From positions 62,001 through 126,000 of the forward strand of contig NZ_JARFML010000014.1 in the NCBI RefSeq assembly GCF_029167105.1: a stretch of 64,000 nt of DNA, written 5' to 3'. Made by a program: the position numbers and the translations under genes. Shown in pieces: positions 35,045 to 42,895 of the stretch; position 1 is the stretch's first letter; every line of letters starts with the position of its first letter. The notes below the pieces were generated by a model, which was not told the DNA's origin, did no database searches, and saw nothing but the letters and a program-made list of their open reading frames with translations. The DNA comes from Bradyrhizobium yuanmingense. GTDB lineage: Bacteria; Pseudomonadota; Alphaproteobacteria; Rhizobiales; Xanthobacteraceae.

Positions 35045-35278
35045 ATGCGCCGCCCGAAGCCGCAACTGATCCGTAACAAGCTCGACCTGACCGACCGCGC
35101 CCAGGTGCGCCTCGTCAAGAAGCGGCTCGGACTTTCGGACGCTGAGCTGATCGCGATCGTCGGGCGGATCGGCAACTCGATTCCGGCCATCAGCAAGGAG
35201 GCCGCTCTGCAGAAAGCAAACGCGCTGTCCAAGCCGGCCGATGTGGAGCCCATTGCCGCGACGGCGCCGATATCCTGA
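35045..35278 (+). CDS. DUF3606 domain protein
   Basis: The 77-residue protein is nearly all DUF3606 (KLDLTDRAQVRLVKKRLGLS at 12-31, then AELIAIVGRIGNSIPAI). The fold is unknown to me; such small basic proteins are common in rhizobia and are often stress-induced. ATG 35045 has CAGGAG upstream; a longer frame lacks one. It precedes glgX by 20 bp and a candidate EcfG promoter lies upstream. Confidence 0.8.
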   Translation: MRRPKPQLIRNKLDLTDRAQVRLVKKRLGLSDAELIAIVGRIGNSIPAISKEAALQKANALSKPADVEPIAATAPIS

Positions 35279-35298
35279 CGGGCACCTCGGGGGCAGAG

Positions 35299-37536
35299 AT
35301 GGACCAGCCAGCACATTCAGACGACACCCTGACGCGGACGGCCTCGCGCCTACGCCGCACCCGGATCACCGAAGGCAGACCCTTCCCGCTCGGCGCCACC
35401 TGGGATGGGCTCGGCGTCAACTTCGCCTTGTTCTCGGCCCACGCCACCAAGGTCGAGCTCTGCCTGTTCGACGATGCCGGTGAAACCGAGCTCGAGCGGA
35501 TCGAGCTTCCCGAATATACCGACGAGGTCTGGCACGGCTATCTGCCCTCCGCCCGCCCCGGCACCGTCTACGGCTATCGCGTCCATGGTCCTTACCAACC
35601 CGACGCCGGCCACCGCTTCAATCCCAACAAGCTCGTGCTCGATCCCTATGCCAGGCAGCTGGTTGGCCAGCTCCGCTGGGGGCCGGAGCTGTTCGGCTAT
35701 CGGCTCGACCATGCCGACAAGGACCTGTCCTACGACGAGCGCGACAGCGCGCCGTTGATGCAAAAATGCCGCGTCATCGATCCCGCCTTTACCTGGGGCG
35801 TGGCGCGCAAGCCGGAAGTGCCGTGGGAGCGCACGATCGTCTACGAGATGCACGTCAGGGGCTTCACCCAGCTGCATCCGCTGGTGCCGGAAGCCGACCG
35901 CGGCACGTTCTCGGGCCTCGCACATTCGGAAATCCCGGCTTACTTGCGCTCGCTCGGCATCACCAGCGCCGAGCTGCTGCCGATCCATGCCTTCGTCGAC
36001 GACAGCTATCTGGTCGAGAAAGGCCTGCGCAATTACTGGGGCTACAATTCCATCGCCTTCTTCGCGCCGGAGCCGCGTTACCTGAAGGCGACGTCGGCCA
36101 ACGAATTCAAGGCGATGGTCAACCAGTTTCACGCCCATGGCATCGAGGTCATTCTCGACGTCGTCTACAATCACACCGCCGAAGGCAACGAGCTCGGCCC
36201 GACCCTGTCGTTCAAGGGCATCGATAATGCCAGCTATTACCGCCTGCTGCCGGACAAGAAGCGCTACTACATCAACGACACCGGTACCGGAAACACCGTC
36301 AACCTCTCGCATCAGCGTGTGCTGCAACTCGTCGCCGATTCCTTGCGCTATTGGGCGACCGAGATGCGGATCGACGGCTTCCGTTTCGATCTCGCCACCA
36401 TCCTGGCGCGCGAACCCTATGGCTTCGATGAAGGCGGCGGCTTCCTCGACGCCTGCCGCCAGGATCCCGTGCTCTCCAGCGTCAAGCTGATCGCAGAACC
36501 CTGGGACATCGGGCCCGGTGGCTACCAGGTCGGTCAGTTTCCGCCGGGTTGGGCCGAGTGGAACGACAAGTTCAGGGACACGGCGCGCGCCTTCTGGAAG
36601 GGCGATCCGGGCACCCTGGCCGACTTCGCCAAACGCGTCTCGGGCTCCGGCGACCTCTTCAACAAGCGCGGACGCCGGCCCTGGGCCAGCGTCAATTTCG
36701 TCACCGCGCATGACGGCTTCAACCTCAACGACCTCGTCTCCTACAACGACAAGCATAACGAGGCGAATGGCGAGGACAATCGCGACGGTCACAGCAACAA
36801 CCATTCCTGGAATTGCGGCGTCGAAGGGCCGACCAACGATCCGGAGATCACCGCCTTGCGCGAGCGCCAGAAGCGGAATCTGCTGGCGACGATGCTGCTG
36901 TCCCACGGCACGCCGATGCTGCTCGCGGGCGACGAGTTCGGGCACACCCAGAAAGGCAACAACAATGCTTACGCCCAGGACAACGAGACCACCTGGCTCA
37001 ACTGGATGGGCATCACCGCCAACGGCCGCAGCCTGCGCGAGTTCGTGCGCAAGCTGATCGCCACTCGCAAGGCGTTTCCGATCCTCTACCGCAGCCGCTT
37101 TCTGGTCGGCTCGCACAACGAGGAGCTCGACGTCAAGGACGTCACCTGGCTGTCGCCGTCCGGCGAGGAGATGGCGACCGAGCAATGGCAGGACGGCAAT
37201 GCGAAATGCTTCGGCATGCTGCTCGACGGCCGCGCGCAGGAGACCGGAATCAAGCGCCGCGGCTCGGATGCGACCATGCTGCTGGTCTACAATGCGCACC
37301 ACGACGTCGTGAACTTCACCCTGCCGGAGGTCACCGACGGACACAGCTGGCTCGGCCTGATCGACACCAATCGGCCCGACGCGCCGATGGCCGAGTTCGA
37401 GTTCGGGCATGCTTACGCGGTGACCGCGCGCTCGCTCGTGGTGTTCGGCCTTGCCAACGACAGCATTGCGACGCGGCGCCTCCGCCAAGGCCTCGGCGCG
37501 CTGCTGGACATCGCCGACACGCCTCTGCCCGAGTAG
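35299..37536 (+). CDS. glgX: Glycogen debranching enzyme
   Basis: The 745-residue GH13 isoamylase-type enzyme has a CBM48 N-terminal domain (about 25-130), catalytic Asp in IDGFRFDLATIL, Glu in LIAEPWDIGPGGY and third Asp in VTAHDGFNLND. It removes alpha-1,6 branches from glycogen limit dextrins. The length is typical of rhizobial GlgX and longer than the E. coli enzyme. With treZ it indicates glycogen-to-trehalose conversion under stress. Confidence 0.92.
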   Translation: MDQPAHSDDTLTRTASRLRRTRITEGRPFPLGATWDGLGVNFALFSAHATKVELCLFDDAGETELERIELPEYTDEVWHGYLPSARPGTVYGYRVHGPYQPDAGHRFNPNKLVLDPYARQLVGQLRWGPELFGYRLDHADKDLSYDERDSAPLMQKCRVIDPAFTWGVARKPEVPWERTIVYEMHVRGFTQLHPLVPEADRGTFSGLAHSEIPAYLRSLGITSAELLPIHAFVDDSYLVEKGLRNYWGYNSIAFFAPEPRYLKATSANEFKAMVNQFHAHGIEVILDVVYNHTAEGNELGPTLSFKGIDNASYYRLLPDKKRYYINDTGTGNTVNLSHQRVLQLVADSLRYWATEMRIDGFRFDLATILAREPYGFDEGGGFLDACRQDPVLSSVKLIAEPWDIGPGGYQVGQFPPGWAEWNDKFRDTARAFWKGDPGTLADFAKRVSGSGDLFNKRGRRPWASVNFVTAHDGFNLNDLVSYNDKHNEANGEDNRDGHSNNHSWNCGVEGPTNDPEITALRERQKRNLLATMLLSHGTPMLLAGDEFGHTQKGNNNAYAQDNETTWLNWMGITANGRSLREFVRKLIATRKAFPILYRSRFLVGSHNEELDVKDVTWLSPSGEEMATEQWQDGNAKCFGMLLDGRAQETGIKRRGSDATMLLVYNAHHDVVNFTLPEVTDGHSWLGLIDTNRPDAPMAEFEFGHAYAVTARSLVVFGLANDSIATRRLRQGLGALLDIADTPLPE

Positions 37537-37634
37537 GGGCGTGACGCAATCAGCGATCGACCTCGTGTTGAGTGGGCCTTTGGAACACCGCGTCAAGAGC
37601 CGCGTTCAATGTCGAAATTGGAGCTTGAGAGGAG

Positions 37635-37739
37635 ATGTCGATTCCTTACAGTGGCAATCCCTCTACGCCTATGCGGGCCACTACAGGGGATACCGCTGAT
37701 CGCCCGGACCTCCAGACTCGCAACTGGCACCCGTCTTGA
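37635..37739 (+). CDS. Possible 34-residue leader ORF coupled to the patatin gene
   Basis: A purine-rich GAGAGGAG stretch directly precedes ATG 37635. The reading frame encodes 34 polar residues ending NWHPS. Its TGA overlaps the TTG start of the patatin gene (TTGA). This could explain how a TTG without a ribosome site is started. The ribosome site is closer than ideal and no homologue is known to me, so it may be chance. Confidence 0.3.
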   Translation: MSIPYSGNPSTPMRATTGDTADRPDLQTRNWHPS

Positions 37740-38737
37740 CTGACCGTGCGGCTGCACCGGGCGGCGCCGAGCGTCCTCTCACCGCCGTCGCGTTCTCCGG
37801 CGGTCTCGGCCTCGGCGCCTATCATGGCGGTGTGTTTGAAGCCCTCAGTTCGCTTCGGCTACCGATCGACTGGGTGACCGGTTCGTCGGCAGGGGCCATC
37901 ACGGCCGCGCTGATCGCGGGGAGCGCGCGCGACGACCGGCTGCAGAATCTGCGCAGCTATTGGCATGCGCCAGGCAGTCCAGCCGACGTGCCGAACGCGG
38001 GCCGCCACGCGTTTGCGTGGCTGAGCTCGATCAGTACGCGCGTGCTCGGTCATTCCGGCTTCTTCCACCCTCGCCTCCCCATTCCGGCGTCTCACTACGG
38101 CGGCCTCTACGATCTCGGCCCGACCCGCCAACGTCTGCAGCGCTCGATCGATTTCGGACGTCTGAACGGCGGCGATCTGCGGATCACGATCTGCGCCACG
38201 GACGTCGAGAGCGGCGATGCCGTGTTGTTCGACTCCGCATCGGAGCGGATCGAGATGGACCACATCCTGGCCAGCTGCGGCTTTCTCCCCGAATTCGCTC
38301 CGGTGCAGATCGCCGGTCGCTGGCTCGTCGACGGCGGGTTCTCGCTGAACGCGCCGTTCGATCCAATCCTCGAAACTGCAGGCCCGCTCCGCCTCTACGT
38401 GATCGATCTGTTTCCGCGCGACGGCAAGGTCCCTGACGGGCTCGAGGCCGCCTCCGAGCGCAAGAGCGATTTGACCTTCGGCAACCAAACCTTCCAGCGT
38501 CTCGGCTACGCTCTGGAAGCCCGCCAGCTCCGCGCCGAGCTTCAGGACCTCCACTACGAGGACGATGTCTATCTCCTGAGTTACCGCCCGGGCCGCGAGG
38601 AGGCCGGACCGGAAAAATCCTTCGACCTGTCGGAGACGGCCATGGCGCAGCGCTGGCGTGCCGGCTTTCTGGACATGCAATATGCCGCAAGCATCGCGCC
38701 AACCGCGAACGAGATCTGCAGCGTGCGGCGGCCCTAG
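37736..38737 (+). CDS. Patatin-like phospholipase
   Basis: The 333-residue protein has the patatin catalytic dyad: S51 in GSSAG and D199 in VDGG. The oxyanion loop is FSGGLGLGAYHGG (20-32), a variant of GGGxRG. There is no signal peptide, so it probably acts in the cytoplasm or at the inner membrane on acyl lipids. TTG 37736 lacks a clear ribosome site; see the overlapping small ORF. Confidence 0.8.
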   Translation: MTDRAAAPGGAERPLTAVAFSGGLGLGAYHGGVFEALSSLRLPIDWVTGSSAGAITAALIAGSARDDRLQNLRSYWHAPGSPADVPNAGRHAFAWLSSISTRVLGHSGFFHPRLPIPASHYGGLYDLGPTRQRLQRSIDFGRLNGGDLRITICATDVESGDAVLFDSASERIEMDHILASCGFLPEFAPVQIAGRWLVDGGFSLNAPFDPILETAGPLRLYVIDLFPRDGKVPDGLEAASERKSDLTFGNQTFQRLGYALEARQLRAELQDLHYEDDVYLLSYRPGREEAGPEKSFDLSETAMAQRWRAGFLDMQYAASIAPTANEICSVRRP

Positions 38738-38782
38738 AGCGGAATGGCTTTAGGTTGAATCTATACCGCGATGTGCTGTTCA

Positions 38783-38812
38783 CGCCTCCCGCTTGCGCTT
38801 GCGGGAGAGGCG
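38783..38812. repeat. Palindromic repeat, related to the livK-livH element
   Basis: The arms CGCCTCCCGC and GCGGGAGAGGCGG enclose TTGCGCTT. The stem resembles the hairpins at 23584-23700. It lies between convergent genes and may also stop transcription. Confidence 0.6.
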
Positions 38813-38942
38813 GCACTGCGAAGCAGGCGATCAGGCGCCGGAGCTGCGCCTTGTGCACCGGACGCCCGGCTGCCTTCGGCGAGACCCAGATGGCTTCACG
38901 CTCTCCCTGGACGCCGGTCAAGCCGGCGTCCTGATCAGGGAC

Positions 38943-39302
38943 TCAGCATCCCCTGCAGATGCCTTTGATCTTTCGATCCGCCTCGGAATCGCGGGAGCTC
39001 TCCGAGCGAATCTGGTCGTCGCCCTGCAGCGATGGTCCGGACGTGACCGTCCCGTCGATACGTCCGACATTTGAGCCGCCTGCCGGATTGCCGGGTCGCC
39101 CGACCGTCGTCGATCCCCTTGGGCCTGCGCCACCGCCCGACTGAGCCGTTCCGGCCGAGTTGGTCCCGGGCGCCGACGACGTGCTTCCGGCCGCCCCGCC
39201 ACCGGCGCTTCCCCCCGCTCCACCGCCGCCTCCCTGTCCCCATGCGGGACCGGCGGTGGCGGCCGCCAATACGGCGACCAGCACGAGACCCATTCTGCTC
39301 AT
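38943..39302 (-). CDS. Small secreted Gly/Ser-rich protein
   Basis: The 119-residue protein has a signal peptide (MSRMGLVLVAVLAAATAG, cleavage near PAWG/QG) followed by a low-complexity Gly/Ser/Ala/Thr region (about 25-85) and a charged end finishing KIKGICRGC with two Cys. GAGAG precedes the ATG at 39302; longer starts run into the neighbouring small gene. Function unknown; periplasmic or surface location is inferred. Confidence 0.65.
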   Translation of the reverse strand: MSRMGLVLVAVLAAATAGPAWGQGGGGGAGGSAGGGAAGSTSSAPGTNSAGTAQSGGGAGPRGSTTVGRPGNPAGGSNVGRIDGTVTSGPSLQGDDQIRSESSRDSEADRKIKGICRGC

Positions 39303-39337
39303 CGCGTGTCTCTCACTGGGTTTGCTGAGGTCGAGCG

Positions 39338-39514
39338 TCATCGGTCCTGCTGATAGCCCTGATTGGTCGTGTTCTGCTTGATGTTGCCGTGGTGGCCCTG
39401 GGTGTCGAAGTTCTCGCGGCCCGGCTCCCGTTCCGCCGTTTCGACGGCGGGATCGGAACCCGGCCCTTTGTTGCTTCGCTGCTCTTCGGGGACGGGAGGC
39501 ATTTTTTTCGACAT
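39338..39514 (-). CDS. Small hydrophilic conserved-type protein (58 residues)
   Basis: A 58-residue frame begins MSKKMPPVPEEQ and ends NTTNQGYQQDR, with a GQGHHGN-like polar middle (DTQGHHGNIKQ). An AGGAG site lies ahead of the ATG at 39514 and the stop is 36 bp before the secreted-protein gene, so both may be co-transcribed. It has no hydrophobic segment and is probably a disordered cytoplasmic protein of the rhizobial stress type. Function unknown. Confidence 0.65.
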   Translation of the reverse strand: MSKKMPPVPEEQRSNKGPGSDPAVETAEREPGRENFDTQGHHGNIKQNTTNQGYQQDR

Positions 39515-39618
39515 CTTCTGCTCCTGTATCGCTTCGCGATCCTGATATGGAGCAATGAATTGACGCCCGGAGTCGTTCCTGAACCGATCGCCGCAGCCGG
39601 AACCATGACAAAGCCGCT

Positions 39619-39643
39619 GGAACGAGCTGATACTGCTCGGGTT
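39619..39643 (+). promoter_or_regulatory. Candidate EcfG promoter
   Basis: GGAAC (39619-39623), 16 nt and GGTT (39640-39643) resemble the EcfG pattern, 41 bp upstream of a small hydrophilic gene. Short motif; moderate support only. Confidence 0.35.
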
Positions 39644-39683
39644 GTTGCCCTATCGGCACCGCGCAAGTTCCGGGAGAGCACAC

Positions 39684-39872
39684 ATGCCAAAGGCGACCGA
39701 ACCTGAAACCGACCCGCGAGAGACAACGCTTGACGATCCGCGCCGGCAGACCGACATGCCGACGCACCGGCAGACCAACAAGCCCTGGCAGGGCAATCCC
39801 GAGAAGGATCAGATCGATCCGGACCGGCCGCCGGTGGATCTGGAGCGTTGGCAGAAATCGAAGACACACTAG
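39684..39872 (+). CDS. Small hydrophilic protein (62 residues)
   Basis: The 62-residue protein is strongly charged and Pro-rich (TEPETDPRETTLDDPRRQ near the start; DPDRPPVDLERW near the end) and has no hydrophobic segment. GGGAGAG precedes ATG 39684. It looks intrinsically disordered. With its candidate EcfG promoter it may belong to the general stress response. Function unknown. Confidence 0.6.
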   Translation: MPKATEPETDPRETTLDDPRRQTDMPTHRQTNKPWQGNPEKDQIDPDRPPVDLERWQKSKTH

Positions 39873-39893
39873 GCGGCGGTCGCTGGCCTAGCG

Positions 39894-40364
39894 TCAGATC
39901 CTGTCGAGATCATGAATGACGGGCCGCAGCGGCCCGCCGGAATCGAGCTCCAGCGTTGCGAGCGTAATCGGCAGCTTGAAGCGTCGCTTCCCTGCGCTGC
40001 CTGGATTCAGATAAAGCACGTCGTTGACGGTTTCGATCCGCGCGCGGTGGGAATGCCCTGAGACCACGACATCGATGCCGAGCTCGGCAGGATCGATCGT
40101 CAGCTCGTTGAGGTCGTGCAGGACGTGGAAGCTGCGGCCGCCGAGGCGCAGCGCTTGTGTTTCGGGAAAGCGTTCAGCCCACGTGCCCCGGTCGACATTT
40201 CCCCTGATCGCGGTGACGGGTGCGATGCGGCAAAGCCCGTCCATCACCGCCTGGGCGCCGATGTCGCCGGCGTGGATGATGTGCGAGACGCCGGCGAGGC
40301 AGCGCTCCGCCTCGGGCCTCAGCAGTCCATGCGTGTCGGCGATCACCCCAATCCTGAACGTCAT
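39894..40364 (-). CDS. Metallophosphoesterase (YfcE/MJ0936 type)
   Basis: The 156-residue protein has all the family's metal motifs: IADTHG (8-13), HAGDIGA (31-37), IRGNVD (about 53-58) and SGHSHRA (about 101-107). This small class hydrolyses phosphodiesters such as cyclic nucleotides or model substrates. It probably acts in the cytoplasm. Confidence 0.88.
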   Translation of the reverse strand: MTFRIGVIADTHGLLRPEAERCLAGVSHIIHAGDIGAQAVMDGLCRIAPVTAIRGNVDRGTWAERFPETQALRLGGRSFHVLHDLNELTIDPAELGIDVVVSGHSHRARIETVNDVLYLNPGSAGKRRFKLPITLATLELDSGGPLRPVIHDLDRI

Positions 40365-40378
40365 GTCAGATCACGGCT

Positions 40379-40597
40379 TCAGTGCACAACATCCAGCGGC
40401 ATCCGGCCGATTTCCTCACCCTCCTCGTTGGTGACGAGGATCGAGAAGTGGCGGCCCTTGAGCTCGGGACGCTCCTCGAGCAGGCGCCGCGCAATCTCTT
40501 CGGCGACATCCAGAGCCTTGATGTCGTCCGGCAAATCGGCACCTCCCTCGTCGGCTACGGTTTCAGAATCCACCAAATCAAAATGATACTGCGGCAA
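40379..40597 (-). CDS. DUF6894-type small protein
   Basis: The 72-residue acidic protein starts PQYHFDLVDSE and ends GRMPLDVVH, the pattern of the rhizobial DUF6894 family, whose function is unknown. TTG 40597 is supported by GAGGA seven nt upstream. It precedes the phosphoesterase gene by 14 bp on the same strand. Confidence 0.7.
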   Translation of the reverse strand: MPQYHFDLVDSETVADEGGADLPDDIKALDVAEEIARRLLEERPELKGRHFSILVTNEEGEEIGRMPLDVVH

Positions 40598-40723
40598 CGT
40601 CTGGTCCTCGGGTGTTCCCGCAGGAACGCGCGGTCTCGGGGCTTCGTTCCGGCGCCGGAGCCATCTGCGGTCCGGCGGGCGGGCATCGCCGTCGATCCTC
40701 GGCGCGGGAATTGCCCGGGGGCC

Positions 40724-42490
40724 TCAGGCGCGGCGCCGCCGCGTCCTCGCGCGAAGTCTGGAACGGCCCGCCCTCGATGCGGCGAACGCCAGGCCGGCAG
40801 CGATCCCGAGCACCACGAGCCCCTTGCTGAGAACCGCGGCCGGCGGAATCTGCTTGCGCACCAGCCAGCCGCCGTCGACGGACGTGCCCTGCGGACCCGC
40901 TTCGAGCAAGGTGCCTTCGTTTCTTGCGGCGGGACGCGCGCGCGACAGCAGCCAGCGGAATGCGGCTCCTATGATATTCTCGGTGATCTCAGGGGCAATC
41001 GCATAGGCCAGTTGCCCGGCGCGCGCCGGCCACCCCACCGCCATCTCGTCACGAGGCGCGCGGACGAGGCGCAGGAAAGTCTCGGCCACGTCCTCGGATT
41101 GATAAAGCAGCGGACCAGGATCGAGCCTTCGTCCGGACCTATTGGCGCCGTGAACGAAGCCCGGCGTATCGACTATGGACGGGAAGACGCCGCAGACATG
41201 AATGTCGGGATGACCCCGGAGCTCCTGACGCAAGCTGGCGGTGAAGCCGCGCAGGCCGAACTTGCTGGCGGTATAGGCTGCGGCAAAGGGCGTCGGCGCC
41301 CAGCCGCCAAGCGAGATGTTGTTGATCAGGACGCCGCGGTTCTGGCGGAGGAAGATCGGAAGCACCGCGAAGGCGCCATGCATGGTGCCGAGCAGATTGA
41401 CCTCGATGGTCCGGCGATGGAGCGCGATATCCGCGTCCTGATAGTCCCCGAACACGCCCGTGCCGGCGTTGTTGATCCAGACGTCGATGCCGCCGAAGGC
41501 CTCGTCTGCCGCACCGGCCAGACGCTGCACCGCCTCCGCGTCAGCGACGTCGGTCGGCACGGCCAGGGCCCGGCCTCCGAGCGCCTCACACTCCGCAGCA
41601 AGCCGCATCAAGACCTCGCCGCGGCGCGCCGCGAGGACCACGCTTGCGCCGTTGCGGGCAAAGGCCAGCGCCGCGGCGCGGCCGATTCCACTGGAGGCGC
41701 CGGTGATGACGACGCGCGTGCCGACCAGCTGCCCGTGCTCGCGTCCCGAGACGCGCGCGGGAAGCATCCAGCGCAGGGACCGCCGCAGCCGCGCCGTTCC
41801 CTGCGTTTCGAACCAGTCGCCATGCGCAAAGATGACCCGCTCCGGAGCCAGCTTCACGAGCCGCTCGGCCGCAACCCGCACCGAACGGCCGCCGAGGCGC
41901 AGCAGCAGCCGCAGATAGACCGGGGCCTTCCCATCCGGCTTGGCGATGCCGAGCAGGTTCGCCGCAGCCGCGTTCGAGGCGCTGAGGTGGTGGGGATCGA
42001 GGTTCTGCACGATATCTGTCAGAACCAGTGTCCGGCTTCGCCTGTCGAACAGCTCGATCTCCGAGAACATCGGTGCATTCACCGATACCGTTTCGAGGTC
42101 GGCAGCCCATTCCTCCGGCGTCGTATCCCCAAGCTCCCGATCAATACGGAGGCCGGCCGCCCGCACCTGCCCGCGCGCCGCAAGGCCGCGCGCGGCAAGG
42201 ATCGCGGCCTGTGGCAGCTGCCTTTGCCATTCGGGCAGGAACATCCAGTGCGCAATATTCGGCGCCAGCAGGTATCTGATCGTGCCCAGCCGCTCCAGCT
42301 CCTGGCGCAAAGCCGGCGAATATCTCACCGGCGAATGCAGCACGAGGTCGCCATTCGACAGGCGGATCACGGTCATCCGCACGGGCAGTTGCAGGCCGGC
42401 GGCGTTGATCGGCTTGTCGTCCACGATCCAGATATCGTCGGTCACCTGCGACAGGCTGGCAGTCGACACACCGGCGTCGGAACTTTGCAT
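40724..42490 (-). CDS. DUF4336-SDR fusion oxidoreductase with C-terminal membrane segment
   Basis: The 588-residue protein has a DUF4336 domain (about 15-245; LAPNIAHWMFLPEWQ, FAHGDW), a divergent metallo-beta-lactamase-like fold, followed by a short-chain dehydrogenase (258-500). The SDR part has TGASSGIG (263-270), NNAG (340-343) and the catalytic S393, Y406 and K410. A hydrophobic stretch near residues 550-575 and an Arg-rich end suggest a membrane anchor. ATG 42490 is placed by GAGGG; a longer frame exists. This domain pair is unusual. Its substrate is unknown. Confidence 0.8.
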   Translation of the reverse strand: MQSSDAGVSTASLSQVTDDIWIVDDKPINAAGLQLPVRMTVIRLSNGDLVLHSPVRYSPALRQELERLGTIRYLLAPNIAHWMFLPEWQRQLPQAAILAARGLAARGQVRAAGLRIDRELGDTTPEEWAADLETVSVNAPMFSEIELFDRRSRTLVLTDIVQNLDPHHLSASNAAAANLLGIAKPDGKAPVYLRLLLRLGGRSVRVAAERLVKLAPERVIFAHGDWFETQGTARLRRSLRWMLPARVSGREHGQLVGTRVVITGASSGIGRAAALAFARNGASVVLAARRGEVLMRLAAECEALGGRALAVPTDVADAEAVQRLAGAADEAFGGIDVWINNAGTGVFGDYQDADIALHRRTIEVNLLGTMHGAFAVLPIFLRQNRGVLINNISLGGWAPTPFAAAYTASKFGLRGFTASLRQELRGHPDIHVCGVFPSIVDTPGFVHGANRSGRRLDPGPLLYQSEDVAETFLRLVRAPRDEMAVGWPARAGQLAYAIAPEITENIIGAAFRWLLSRARPAARNEGTLLEAGPQGTSVDGGWLVRKQIPPAAVLSKGLVVLGIAAGLAFAASRAGRSRLRARTRRRRA

Positions 42491-42895
42491 GAGCGTCTTT
42501 CCCTCGCGAAGGCGTTGCTCCAAATCGCGTACGCGGCGCTCGTTCCTCAGCAATGTCTTGGAAATAATGGCTGGAAATCACATCGCTGCGGTCGCTCTAC
42601 CTGCTTCGAGGCGGGCCTGCAGCCCGTTTCGGACCTCAGCAATGACAGGACCCCAGTCGCCCGGGCGTGTTTGATGAAACGGCCGCTGCGCGGAGATCCG
42701 AGGGTGCCCCTGAAGGACGGCCTTCAAGCGACCATTGCCTATTTCGCGCTCCGTCTCGCCGGGGAAGCGCCATGCTCGTGCCGGCCATCGCCGCGCGCGG
42801 GACGCGCCCTCCAGCACGCGGCCGCCTGACGATGTCCGAGCAACCGTGAAGGCAAATCCTTTGACAGGCGAGCCCAGTGTGCTCGCGCAATAGAC
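42491..42895. other. Intergenic region without a supportable gene
   Basis: These 405 bp separate the DUF4336-SDR gene from the end of the TonB receptor gene. Short open frames on both strands lack ribosome sites and recognizable content. It should hold the promoter of the SDR gene and the receptor gene's terminator, but I see no clear motif. Confidence 0.5.

Noticed and set aside
37725..37740. Sigma-54 promoter TGGCACCCGTCTTGAC ahead of the patatin gene
   Set aside because: The invariant -12 GC is GA, and the element would overlap the start codon of the gene it should drive.
42491..42895. Small genes in the gap between the SDR and TonB receptor genes
   Set aside because: All short frames there lack ribosome sites and recognizable composition.
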